DNA from: Candidatus Yanofskybacteria bacterium RIFCSPHIGHO2_01_FULL_41_26
GTDB lineage: Bacteria; Patescibacteria; Paceibacteria; 2-02-FULL-40-12; GWA2-44-9
NCBI GenBank assembly: GCA_001794055.1
Contig: MGJB01000011.1
Span: forward strand, 1-36,662
Length of the DNA: 36,662 bases
Reading direction: 5' to 3'
In this document: positions 29,036-36,234 of the stretch, piece after piece
Layout: each line of letters begins with the position of its first letter
How positions within the stretch are numbered: position 1 is the stretch's first letter
The notes under the pieces: generated by a model
Seen by the model: the letters and a program-made list of their open reading frames with translations, nothing else
The model's database searches: none
Told to the model about the DNA's origin: nothing
Program-made: the position numbers and the translations under genes

Positions 29036-29162
29036 GAGGCTCGTATAACATCTTTGCAGTGACCGTTCGTCCACCCCTGCGGCGGACTCACTAGTGCTCG
29101 GTCTGACGCAGATCCAAGCCGTCAGACCTGTGCAGTCACTTTAAAGACATTATTCTCGCCTC
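29036..29162 (+). ncRNA. Structured element between grpE and dnaK
   Basis: The gap folds into a long imperfect stem: GAGGC (29036-29040) with GCCTC (29158-29162), ATAA with TTAT, and the TCTTT and AGTGAC segments opposite each other. It closes over two clear hairpins, GTCCACC/GGCGGAC and GGTCTGAC/GTCAGACC, with the palindrome CACTAGTG between them. No ORF or promoter is seen. It could be an RNA processing site, a regulatory element, or a mobile hairpin. Confidence 0.5.
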
Positions 29163-29175
29163 TAACAAATTTTTT

Positions 29176-31059
29176 ATGAGTAAGATTTTAGGAATAGACT
29201 TAGGAACAACTAATTCGGCGATGGCAATAGTGGAAGTAGGTCAACCGAGAATATTGGAAAACAAAGAAGGAATGAGAACTACTCCATCTGTTGTCGCCAT
29301 GGGTAAAAATGGCGAAAGATATGTCGGTGTAACCGCCAAGAGGCAAGCCGTAACTAATCCGCAGAATACTATTTTTTCAGTAAAACGGCTTATTGGCCGC
29401 CGATTTTCAGATACCGAAGTTCAAAAGGATAAAAAACTTCTTCCATACGAACTGAAAACTGGCGCTCATGATGATATTGAGATAAAAATGGGCGATATGT
29501 GGCTTAAACCGGCTGAAGTATCGGCAATGATCCTTCAGAAATTAAAAGCAGATGCCGAAGACAGATTGGGAGAAAAAATAACAGATGCAATTATTACCGT
29601 TCCGGCATATTTTGACGACTCTCAAAGAAAAGCAACCAAAGATGCAGGAGAAATTGCCGGGTTGAATGTTAAAAGAGTTATTAACGAACCGACTGCCGCT
29701 GCACTTGCTTACGGATTAAACAAAAAGAAGGACGAAAAGATTGTCGTCTATGATTTTGGCGGAGGAACATTTGATGTTTCTGTGCTGGAAATCGGAGACG
29801 ACACCATTGAGGTTAGAGGAACTGGCGGAGATACGCATTTGGGTGGAGATGACATAGACCAGAGGATCATCAACTATTTCATAGAAGAATACAAAAAAGA
29901 GCATGGGGTAGATATTTCCAAAGACCAATTGGCCGTCCAACGTTTAAAAGATGCCGCCGAGAAAGCTAAGCATGAGCTTTCCAGCACTTTGCAGACGGAA
30001 GTAAGCATCCCCTTCATTTCTGCCGACGCTTCTGGCGCAAAACATTTCTCTGTTATTTTTACCAGAGCTAAACTTGAAGAACTGGTTAAGGATTTGGTGG
30101 ACAAATCAATTCAACTTACAAAAAAAACTTTGAACGAAAGCGGATTTAAAATTAGCGATATCAACGAGATCATTATGGTTGGCGGACAGACGAGGATGCC
30201 TTTGATAGTTGAGGAAGTGAAGAAATTATTTGGAAAAGATCCTCACAAAGACATAAACCCAGATGAAGTGGTTGCTTTAGGGGCAGCGGTGCAGGGAGGA
30301 ATTATGCAGGGCGAAATTCGTGATGTGTTATTGCTTGATGTGACGCCATTATCGCTGGGAATTGAAACTCTTGGACAGGTGTTTACTAAAATGATAGAAA
30401 AAAATACCACTGTTCCGGTTTCTAAATCCCAAATATTCTCAACCGCTGCTGACAACCAGCCATCGGTAGAGATTCATGTATTGCAGGGAGAAAGAGCGAT
30501 GGCGCATGACAACAAAACTCTTGGAAGATTCATTCTTGACGGCATTCCTCCGGCGCCAAGGGGTATTCCTCAAGTTGAGGTTAGTTTCGACATAGATGCT
30601 AATGGAATCCTCAATGTAAAAGCCAAAGACAAGGCTACTGGTAAAGAACAGTCGGTAAAGATAGAGGGCTCTTCCGGTCTGACAGAAGACGAAAAGAAAA
30701 GAATGATGGCTGATGCCGAAAAGCATGCCACTGAAGATGCCAAAAAGAAAGAATTGGTTGAAATCAAGAATATAGCAGAAGCACTTGTCTATACTTCGGA
30801 GAAGATGCTTCGCGAAAATGGTGCTAAAATAAAAGATGAGGACAAAGAGGAGCTAAAAGCTAAAAGCGAAAAGCTAAAAGTTGAATTGAGATCAGAAAGT
30901 GTTGAGGAAATCAAAAAAGCCACCGAAGAATTATCCAAAGTGGTACAAAGAGTCGGGGGAGAATTGTATAAATCCGGCCAAGCAGAACCGCAACCGACAC
31001 CGCCAACACCAGAGAATGAAATTCCTAAGGAAGACCCTAAAGAAAAACCTAAAAACTAA
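29176..31059 (+). CDS. dnaK: Chaperone DnaK (Hsp70)
   Basis: DnaK is the ATP-dependent Hsp70 chaperone. The 627-residue protein carries GIDLGTTNSAMAI at the N-terminus, ITVPAYFDDSQRKATKDAG, NEPTAAALAYGL, VYDFGGGTFDVSVLEIGD, the linker DVLLLDVTPLSLGIET, and a substrate-binding domain with VEVSFDIDANGILNV. The lid and Pro-rich tail (PTPPTPENEIPKEDP) are present. The length is normal. No Shine-Dalgarno precedes the ATG. It is the last gene of the hrcA-grpE-dnaK order. Confidence 0.97.
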   Translation: MSKILGIDLGTTNSAMAIVEVGQPRILENKEGMRTTPSVVAMGKNGERYVGVTAKRQAVTNPQNTIFSVKRLIGRRFSDTEVQKDKKLLPYELKTGAHDDIEIKMGDMWLKPAEVSAMILQKLKADAEDRLGEKITDAIITVPAYFDDSQRKATKDAGEIAGLNVKRVINEPTAAALAYGLNKKKDEKIVVYDFGGGTFDVSVLEIGDDTIEVRGTGGDTHLGGDDIDQRIINYFIEEYKKEHGVDISKDQLAVQRLKDAAEKAKHELSSTLQTEVSIPFISADASGAKHFSVIFTRAKLEELVKDLVDKSIQLTKKTLNESGFKISDINEIIMVGGQTRMPLIVEEVKKLFGKDPHKDINPDEVVALGAAVQGGIMQGEIRDVLLLDVTPLSLGIETLGQVFTKMIEKNTTVPVSKSQIFSTAADNQPSVEIHVLQGERAMAHDNKTLGRFILDGIPPAPRGIPQVEVSFDIDANGILNVKAKDKATGKEQSVKIEGSSGLTEDEKKRMMADAEKHATEDAKKKELVEIKNIAEALVYTSEKMLRENGAKIKDEDKEELKAKSEKLKVELRSESVEEIKKATEELSKVVQRVGGELYKSGQAEPQPTPPTPENEIPKEDPKEKPKN

Positions 31060-31099
31060 TGCTCGTCTCACCTCCTATCTTCGCGGGAGTTCCTCATGG

Positions 31100-31240
31100 A
31101 ACAGTAGCGATTCACTCCTAATTTTTCTGACCATTTGGGGATAACCCCGACCCGGCCATGCGGATCGGCCAAAATCCCGACCGAGCCGGGTCACCCCAAA
31201 CAGGTACCTAGAAAAATAGCGTCGTTCATCTGCTACTGTT
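31100..31240. ncRNA. Long four-segment hairpin element after dnaK
   Basis: Nested pairs are AACAGTAGC/GCTACTGTT (31100-31108 with 31232-31240), ATTTTTCT/AGAAAAAT (31121-31128 with 31210-31217), TTTGGGG/CCCCAAA (31134-31140 with 31194-31200) and ACCCGGC/GCCGGGT (31150-31156 with 31185-31191). The 230-base gap contains nothing else I can support. Confidence 0.55.
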
Positions 31241-31289
31241 ATCTATTCGTCTCATGCGATTCGAGGAAGTGTGACTCGCTTCATAAGTC

Positions 31290-31625
31290 ATGGTTACTAT
31301 AATTTTTGAATCTCATGGCACTACGACCGACAATGAAAAACATTTAGCCTCAGGTTGGGCTGATGTTGAATTATCTGAACTTGGAATTCGACAATCAAAA
31401 GAAATGGGTCAGAGATATGCTAATGATAACTTTGATGCTATATTTTGTTCTGATTTACGAAGGTCGTATGAAAGTGCTCAAGTAGGTTTTGGTGGCAAGT
31501 TTCCTGTCATCAGAGATGTCCGATTAAACGAATGTAATTACATTGAAAGATTATATCTTGGAGTCAGACATTTAACGCGTGGCCTGTTGCTGATTTTGTC
31601 ACTTGACGAGGTGATATTACTTTAG
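31290..31625 (+). pseudogene. Truncated histidine phosphatase (phosphoglycerate-mutase-like)
   Basis: The first ~90 residues follow the histidine-phosphatase family: VTIIFESHGTTTDNE (the ESHGTT is a variant of RHG with the phosphate-accepting His), GWADVELSELGIRQSKEMG and FDAIFCSDLRRSYESAQ. After RLNECNY the sequence leaves the family (IERLYLGVRHLTRG...) and stops at residue 111. The second catalytic histidine region and the rest of the ~190-residue fold are missing. It is probably a decayed gene cut by a downstream element. Confidence 0.65.
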
Positions 31626-31633
31626 AGCGACCC

Positions 31634-31760
31634 AGCCACATACTCCCAGGGAGAACTTGCGCAGGCCCCAAAGCTTGGTGCTTGGTGAGGGGCCGAGCAT
31701 GTAGATGGCCGAGGCTCGCAGGAAGCCGAGGACTATCGGTCGAATCGGGGGTATGTGGCT
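31634..31760. ncRNA. GC-rich structured element after the truncated phosphatase
   Basis: AGCCACATAC (31634-31643) pairs with GTATGTGGCT (31751-31760), extended by CCC/GGG. Inside are GGCCCC/GGGGCC (31664-31669 with 31689-31694) and further GC-rich arms. No coding frame is credible. Confidence 0.55.
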
Positions 31761-31800
31761 AGAGAGCGAATCAGAAAAGTGATGGAGTTAAGATATTATT

Positions 31801-31872
31801 ATGAAAACTCTGAAATTTAAAGATTTTAAGGCGAAGTGGATTTTGGAAGATAAATTGGGATACAATAGTTAA
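31801..31872 (+). pseudogene. Remnant of an ASCH-domain protein (23 codons)
   Basis: The short frame reads MKTLKFKDFKAKWILEDKLG, which resembles the N-terminus of Patescibacteria ASCH-domain proteins (MKTLKF...ILEGKK). The rest of the domain is absent and the frame stops at TAA 31870-31872. It is too short to be functional. Confidence 0.45.
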
Positions 31873-31901
31873 AATGATTAGATTCAAGTTGTTAAAACCC
31901 A

Positions 31902-32360
31902 ATGACTGATGTGAGTAATAAAAAAGAATCCATTCTGTTTTACGAAAGAGAGTTTTATGTTTTTTCAAATTTTTCTTCTTTCGCTATTGAGTGGGATGGG
32001 AAATTATACATGACGTCAGAACACGTATATCACTCGGAGAAATTTCAAGATGAAGAGATGAAGGAGCTGATAAGAAAAACAAGATCGGCACATGATGCGT
32101 TTAAACTTGCTCATGCTAACGAAGATAAATATCGGCCCGATTGGAACGATGTGAGGATTGGCATAATGAAAAAGATCCTACATGTAAAAGTTTCTCAACA
32201 CCCCTATGTTAAAAAGAAACTTCTCCAATCTGGAGACAGAGAATTGATAGAAGATTCTTGGAGAGACAATTTTTGGGGTTGGGGCCCGGATAAAGATGGA
32301 GCAAATCACCTTGGAAAGTTGTGGATGGAAGTTCGTGCCGAAGTAATAAATAATGAATAA
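31902..32360 (+). CDS. NADAR-domain protein (YbiA-like N-glycosidase)
   Basis: The 152-residue protein matches the NADAR/YbiA family: FYVFSNFSSFAIEWDGKLY, TSEHVYHSEKFQD and the C-terminal DSWRDNFWGWGPDKDGANHLGK, cut here to DNFWGWGPDKDGANHLGK. Known members cleave N-glycosidic bonds of riboflavin intermediates, and some remove ADP-ribose from guanine bases as antitoxins to DarT-like toxins. No DarT-like gene is in the window. The end overlaps the next gene by 8 bases. The lone ATG at 31902 has no clear ribosome site. Confidence 0.82.
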   Translation: MTDVSNKKESILFYEREFYVFSNFSSFAIEWDGKLYMTSEHVYHSEKFQDEEMKELIRKTRSAHDAFKLAHANEDKYRPDWNDVRIGIMKKILHVKVSQHPYVKKKLLQSGDRELIEDSWRDNFWGWGPDKDGANHLGKLWMEVRAEVINNE

Positions 32361-33144
32361 ACTTAAATTAAAACTAATTGTCTGGCATGGGGCGGTGTTG
32401 GTTTTGTCATGGGAGTTTTGGAGGTATTTGAGCTATTTATTTAATAATAGTTCTAAACCAGACTTTGAGCCGGTGGGAGTAATTAATTTTATAGTCCTGT
32501 CTTCGGTCTTGGCTTTGGGACTCATGCTTTTTAGGAGGAAGTGGCATGCGTTGTCATTTGGTGCGACTCATGGATTATTTTATCTCGTTTATTTCGGTTT
32601 CAATGCCATTAATTTATTGGGCGTTGCTATTCTGGCGGGGCTATTATTTCTTTCCAGGTTAAGTATTAATTCTGAGCTGAATGAAAGATTTAAGATAAAT
32701 TCAAAGACGATTTTAAGGCGCGGATTGATGAGCGTGGTTCTCGGAATTTTTGTTCTGATATCATTTGCCGCTTACCAAAGCCCATTGGCAAAAGAAATTG
32801 AAAGTTCTAAAAAACTTCCGTCAGGGACAGAAGTTTTTATTCGTGATATTGTTGCAAACACAATAGGTTCAAGAGTTGATACTGTAAATGAGGCAGAGAA
32901 ACAAAATATAATTTCCCAAATTACCAATGAGACATTTGGAGAAATAAACACCTTTTTAAAGCCGTATTTTCAATATGCCCCACCTTTGCTGGCCTTTGGT
33001 TTATTTTTGATATTGTGGGGGCTTAGCTGGATTTTTATATGGTTGAGTGTGTTGTTGGGTATGCTGATTTTTTGGGTGCTTAAAAAAACTGATGTGATTA
33101 AGATAGAAGAACGTGATATTAAGGCCGAAGTACTGATTATTTAA
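32353..33144 (+). CDS. Polytopic membrane protein, unknown
   Basis: The 263-residue protein has about six hydrophobic segments: two near the N-terminus (LIVWHGAVLVLSWEFW; VINFIVLSSVLALGLMLF), FYLVYFGFNAINLLGVAILA, SVVLGIFVLISFAAY, and a C-terminal pair (LLAFGLFLILWGLSWIFI; VLLGMLIFWVLKK). A soluble loop of ~75 residues between helices 4 and 5 (KEIESSKKLPSGTEVFIRD...) probably lies outside the cell. I do not recognise a family. It is translationally coupled to the NADAR gene by an 8-base overlap. Confidence 0.65.
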   Translation: MNKLKLKLIVWHGAVLVLSWEFWRYLSYLFNNSSKPDFEPVGVINFIVLSSVLALGLMLFRRKWHALSFGATHGLFYLVYFGFNAINLLGVAILAGLLFLSRLSINSELNERFKINSKTILRRGLMSVVLGIFVLISFAAYQSPLAKEIESSKKLPSGTEVFIRDIVANTIGSRVDTVNEAEKQNIISQITNETFGEINTFLKPYFQYAPPLLAFGLFLILWGLSWIFIWLSVLLGMLIFWVLKKTDVIKIEERDIKAEVLII

Positions 33145-33145
33145 C

Positions 33146-33298
33146 ATGACTAAAGAAATATTTGAAAAATTTATAAATTGGGCAAAATTCAAATTTAACA
33201 TCTTTATATTGTGGGCCATTCCTCTAACCAGCAAAAATAAGACCGGGAAATATTATTATCAATTGTGGATAAATAAAGATAGAGGAATAATTGGGTGA
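33146..33298 (+). pseudogene. Internally deleted MazF/PemK-like gene
   Basis: The 50-codon frame joins a typical N-terminal extension (MTKEIFEKFINWAKFK) directly to the middle of the toxin domain (LWAIPLTSKNKTGKYYY), then runs out. The gene at 15214 has FWAIPLTTKVKTGKYWF at the same point, with the E-W-W core in between; that core is deleted here. It is two bases after the membrane-protein stop. A perfect DnaA-box complement TGTGGATAA (33264-33272) lies within it. Confidence 0.7.
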
Positions 33299-33312
33299 TA
33301 ATTGTTTTTGAA

Positions 33313-33685
33313 AAGAAAAAACCTTCCAGTGCTACTCAATACTGCACCTTGCAGACGAGTAATTAATGGAAGGTCGGTGCCGGAGACGGCCACCCTGGAA
33401 TGTCGCGTCTCCGGCGATTTTCGCAGAAGTTAGCTGGTCGACGGAGTCACCGCCGGCTGCTAATTCTGGCCAGGTATCGGAACGGTGTTCGTGAGTGAGG
33501 TCGCCCGTGACGCGCGAGTCCGGGTCACTCCTCAAGCTACGTAGGCGCTCTGCCCGGCCACCCGTCCCGAATTTCGAAAGAACGTTGAAACCGATTTTTT
33601 CAAATGTAGCGGACCGCGGTCCGCCAGAGCAGCTGGGTTAAGGGTCCACAACCGGTTCCCCAAAAGTCCCTTCCCAAGCTCTGAT
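33313..33685 (-). ncRNA. Probable ~370-nt structured RNA, minus strand
   Basis: A consensus promoter (TTGACA-N18-TATAAT, 33721-33692) and a terminator frame a GC-rich segment without a credible gene. The terminator stem is ACCTTCCA/TGGAAGGT (33321-33328 with 33367-33374), followed on the minus strand by six T. Internal hairpins are GCCGGAGACG/CGTCTCCGGC (33379-33388 with 33406-33415), TTAGC/GCTAA (33430-33463), TGAGTGA/TCACTCCTCA and the 16-base palindrome GCGGACCGCGGTCCGC. I could not fit it to tmRNA, RNase P, SRP or 6S RNA. No other feature occupies the 33299-33755 gap. Confidence 0.6.
33314..33374 (-). terminator. Terminator of the minus-strand RNA
   Basis: The 8-base-pair stem (33321-33328 with 33367-33374) encloses a further CTGCAAGGTGCAG hairpin and is followed on the minus strand by TTTTTTC. 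Confidence 0.7.
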
Positions 33686-33691
33686 AAATCC

Positions 33692-33721
33692 ATTATAGCA
33701 TACCTTGATATGAAATGTCAA
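33692..33721 (-). promoter_or_regulatory. Perfect consensus promoter of the minus-strand RNA
   Basis: On the minus strand TTGACA (33721-33716), 18-base spacer, TATAAT (33697-33692), with TG one base before the -10 box. It is the best promoter match in the window. Confidence 0.82.
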
Positions 33722-33733
33722 GTAGTGTAAAAT
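33705..33733 (+). promoter_or_regulatory. Promoter of dnaJ
   Basis: TTGATA (33705-33710), 17-base spacer, TAAAAT (33728-33733). It overlaps the divergent RNA promoter, so the two may compete. Confidence 0.6.
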
Positions 33734-33755
33734 ATTAAGTAAATAAGCTATTTTT

Positions 33756-34559
33756 ATGCCAAATAAAGATTATTATAATATATTGGGTGTTCAAAGGAAT
33801 GCTTCGGAAGAGGAGATTAAGAAAGCGTTTCGTAAGCTGGCTCATGAGCATCATCCCGATAAGAAAACAGGAAATGAAGCCAAGTTTAAGGAGATAAACG
33901 AGGCCTATCAAATTTTGTCTGATCCAAAGAAGAGGTCAAATTATGACAACTTTGGTTTTGGTTACAATGACGGTGGGTATCAGCAGGGTGGATATGACTT
34001 TGGCGGACAAGGTGGAAATTTCTGGGATTTTTTTGGCGGTTCACAGGGGCGCACTGGCGGGGTTGAAGATTTGTTTGATATGTTTTCTGACACGTTTGGT
34101 GGATTTCGCCAACCTCAGCAGGAAGAAAGTTCAAAGGGAGAGGACTTATACTTGGAATTGACTATAAATAAAAAAGATTTGGGAACGATTAAAACGGTAG
34201 AATACGAAGCATTCGGAGTATGTGATGATTGTTCCGGTCATGGGGTTGCAAAAGGACACAAAATTATAAATTGCAGCACATGTCACGGTACCGGCCAGAT
34301 AAGATATACTTCAAGAACTGCAATAGGAATGTTTACTCGGATAGGGGTTTGCAACACTTGCAAAGGCAAAGGAAGAATTCCGGAAAAAGAATGTACCAAA
34401 TGCAGAGGAGTCGGTAGGATTAAAGCTAAACAAAAGTTAGAAATTCGTATTCCGGAAAATCTAGAAAATAATTATAATATCGTTATTCCCAAAGGCGGAA
34501 ACTCGGGTAAGGTTGGGAAACCATCAGGTGATCTGGTGTTGAATATAAGGATTAAGTAG
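33756..34559 (+). CDS. dnaJ: Chaperone DnaJ, short form
   Basis: DnaJ delivers substrates to DnaK and stimulates its ATPase. The 267-residue protein has the J domain (DYYNILGVQRNASEEEIKKA; HPD at ~33-35), a Gly/Phe-rich region (~70-115), and four zinc-finger motifs (CDDCSGHG, CSTCHGTG, CNTCKGKG, CTKCRGVG). It ends at GKPSGDLVLNIRIK, just after the first C-terminal domain. Normal DnaJ is ~370-380 residues, so C-terminal domain II and the dimerisation tail are missing. The stop is clean, with no frame continuing the family downstream that I can find. It is not linked to the dnaK operon but lies 2.7 kb downstream. Confidence 0.9.
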   Translation: MPNKDYYNILGVQRNASEEEIKKAFRKLAHEHHPDKKTGNEAKFKEINEAYQILSDPKKRSNYDNFGFGYNDGGYQQGGYDFGGQGGNFWDFFGGSQGRTGGVEDLFDMFSDTFGGFRQPQQEESSKGEDLYLELTINKKDLGTIKTVEYEAFGVCDDCSGHGVAKGHKIINCSTCHGTGQIRYTSRTAIGMFTRIGVCNTCKGKGRIPEKECTKCRGVGRIKAKQKLEIRIPENLENNYNIVIPKGGNSGKVGKPSGDLVLNIRIK

Positions 34560-34565
34560 GATTTT

Positions 34566-34722
34566 CAACCCCTACCCATTTGTCGGCCTATTGGTTACGT
34601 CCCCCGGATCTTCTTCTGACAAACAATTAAATTAACCTTCAATTTGGTTAATAAATTTTTTGATTAATTTAATGGTTGTGTTGCTAGAAGAAACCAAACG
34701 GCCTAAAATAGGGATGGGGTCT
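34566..34722. ncRNA. Long imperfect hairpin after dnaJ
   Basis: The gap reads outward as ACCCC, CCC, ATTT, GGCC, TTGGTT, CTTCT and ATTAAATTAA on the left and their complements, in reverse order, on the right (ending AGGGATGGGGT). The arms cover most of the 237-base gap. Confidence 0.5.
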
Positions 34723-34796
34723 CGCTTGTGGTTTACTTGCAACTTGTTTTAATATTTGGTAAAAGTTATCAGCCTCTTGAAATAAAAGGATCAGGA

Positions 34797-35132
34797 ATGA
34801 CAAATGAAAAGCTGTTTGAATTTGCAGCGGAGAAGGGCTGGGATAAGTTTTTAGAAGCAGCTTATAATATTCATACCTTACCAGAACTTGCAACTAAACT
34901 TGGCAAGAAGGAAAGCCATCTAAATATTGAAATTCGAGCAATGTGTGCTTTGGGTTTACTAGGACTGCTTCCAAAACTAGGGGGAGGCTATAGATGTGCG
35001 CCTACGGTTTTAGGAGCGAAATTTATACAGGCACAAAATGTTAAAAAAGGTAAAACTTTTTCATGCCAGCTGTGCGGAACTACCACGGGCCTTCCCCATG
35101 TTTGCCCAGCATTTTATCCTGAATTTGGGTAA
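34797..35132 (+). CDS. Small helix-turn-helix-like protein with a C-terminal zinc-knuckle motif
   Basis: The 111-residue protein has a helical N-terminal part (EKLFEFAAEKGWDKFLEAAY; LPELATKLGKKESHLNIEIRA, cut here) that could be a winged helix. The C-terminal CQLCGTTTGLPHVC holds three Cys and one His in metal-binding spacing. I do not recognise a family. A frame extension to 34728 runs into the hairpin element; AAGGA (34786-34790) supports ATG 34797. A terminator follows. Confidence 0.55.
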   Translation: MTNEKLFEFAAEKGWDKFLEAAYNIHTLPELATKLGKKESHLNIEIRAMCALGLLGLLPKLGGGYRCAPTVLGAKFIQAQNVKKGKTFSCQLCGTTTGLPHVCPAFYPEFG

Positions 35133-35139
35133 TGATATC

Positions 35140-35168
35140 GCCGATAATCAACATCGGCCTTTTGTTTA
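35140..35168 (+). terminator. Terminator after the zinc-knuckle gene
   Basis: GCCGAT (35140-35145) and ATCGGC (35153-35158) followed by CTTTTGTTT. Confidence 0.75.
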
Positions 35169-35177
35169 TTTGTGTTC

Positions 35178-35324
35178 CACTCCCATCCAACCCCCATCTT
35201 CATCACATCTTCGCGATACGACAAAAGAGCTGACGGATGTACGGAAATTACCATGAGCACTTCGCTATAATGGTAATTTCCTATCCGTCAGCTTCTTTAT
35301 GTTACCGTATCGCTGCGAGGAGTG
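35178..35324. ncRNA. Very long hairpin element (8+10+12 base pairs)
   Basis: Nested perfect arms are GCGATACG/CGTATCGC (35213-35220 with 35306-35313), GCTGACGGAT/ATCCGTCAGC (35229-35238 with 35283-35292) and GGAAATTACCAT/ATGGTAATTTCC (35243-35254 with 35270-35281). CACTCC/GGAGTG may close it from outside. It fills the first part of the 520-base gap at 35133-35652. Confidence 0.6.
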
Positions 35325-35437
35325 ATTCGGACAGGGATATGGCTGGGAGCTTTCGAGTGAAGCAAGAAGCGGAAGCCACTCACTTTCTGACATACCCGCA
35401 GGCAAGTCATGAACTGAAAGACGGACAATAAATAGCA

Positions 35438-35583
35438 CTAAAATAATAGGTCGAGCGTCGAACGATAGTGGGGAGGCAAGCGAGGGTTACCTGTTATTTT
35501 AGATGCTCTTTAGAGACGTCTTGAGGTGAATGACGCAGACGTCGCGGAGTGGTTTCCTGACCGTGCTTTAGCCGGTCAAGGAA
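35438..35583. ncRNA. Second structured stretch of the 35.1-35.65 kb gap
   Basis: CTAAAATAATAGG (35438-35450) pairs with CCTGTTATTTTAG (35490-35502) with one wobble, around a G-rich loop. GACGTC occurs at 35515-35520 and 35538-35543. TTCCTGACCG (35554-35563) pairs with CGGTCAAGGAA (35573-35583). The bases between 35325 and 35437 show nothing I can assign. Confidence 0.5.
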
Positions 35584-35652
35584 TTCTGTAGGACTGGATG
35601 GAAGAAGGTGAGTGGCTGGAGCTGATTAAGGCGCAATGATATACTTAAACTA

Positions 35653-36198
35653 GTGGAGAAATATATTCCAAATTTTGATTTTGTGGCTATTTCCGGATTT
35701 AACTTTAATTTTGGGCCGTCGGGGCTGTTTGCTATTCTGGGCCTGATATTTTTATTACTTTACGGATTGAGTTTGGGCCGAACGCGGGCGCTGGTATCTC
35801 TTCTGGGGATTTATATTGCTTACGCAATCATGTCGGTGTTTCCTTATCTTGACCGCTTGCATGATCTCATCGGAATCTCGCCGGAGTTGTATATTACGCG
35901 CGTGGGATTATTCCTGTTTGTTTACATAATAGTGTTTGCCGTGCTTAACGGTTCTCTTGTTAAAAGCCGTCTAACCATAAAAGATTCCTCGTTTTTTTCA
36001 GTTTCAATAATTAGTTTTTTACAATTAGGTCTTTTAATTACAATAATCACAAACATAGTTTCGATTAGCGCTCTCAAAACGCCAGAAAACCTTTCTTATT
36101 TTGCTGAATATTTTTCTACAAACGAAGCATTGTTCTATTGGTTCTTGGCACCTATTGTGGTTGTTTTATTTATGAGAAGGGATAGAAATCAGAGATAA
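35653..36198 (+). CDS. Small integral membrane protein, unknown
   Basis: The 181-residue protein has four to five helices: LFAILGLIFLLLYGLSLG, ALVSLLGIYIAYAIMSVF, VGLFLFVYIIVFAVLN, FLQLGLLITIITNIVSI and FYWFLAPIVVVLFM, with a short basic tail RRDRNQR. The first two-thirds faintly resemble CvpA-type proteins, but I would not assign that. It starts with GTG one base after the transcript start predicted from TGA-TATACT (35637-35645), so the message appears leaderless. Confidence 0.6.
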   Translation: MEKYIPNFDFVAISGFNFNFGPSGLFAILGLIFLLLYGLSLGRTRALVSLLGIYIAYAIMSVFPYLDRLHDLIGISPELYITRVGLFLFVYIIVFAVLNGSLVKSRLTIKDSSFFSVSIISFLQLGLLITIITNIVSISALKTPENLSYFAEYFSTNEALFYWFLAPIVVVLFMRRDRNQR

Positions 36199-36234
36199 TA
36201 GGCTCTGACATTTTTTCGTCACCCCGAATAGCGG

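Noticed and set aside
31062..31144. Coding frame through the gap after dnaK
   Set aside because: It is a continuation of a shadow frame of dnaK into structured non-coding sequence, with no family resemblance.
33332..33535. Minus-strand frame of 67 codons within the GC-rich gap
   Set aside because: It has no ribosome site and lies within strongly paired RNA structure; composition is that of a chance frame.
33313..33685. tmRNA or RNase P RNA on the minus strand
   Set aside because: I found no tRNA-like ends or tag-peptide frame for tmRNA and no GAGGAAAGUCC-type P4 core for RNase P, so it is left unassigned.
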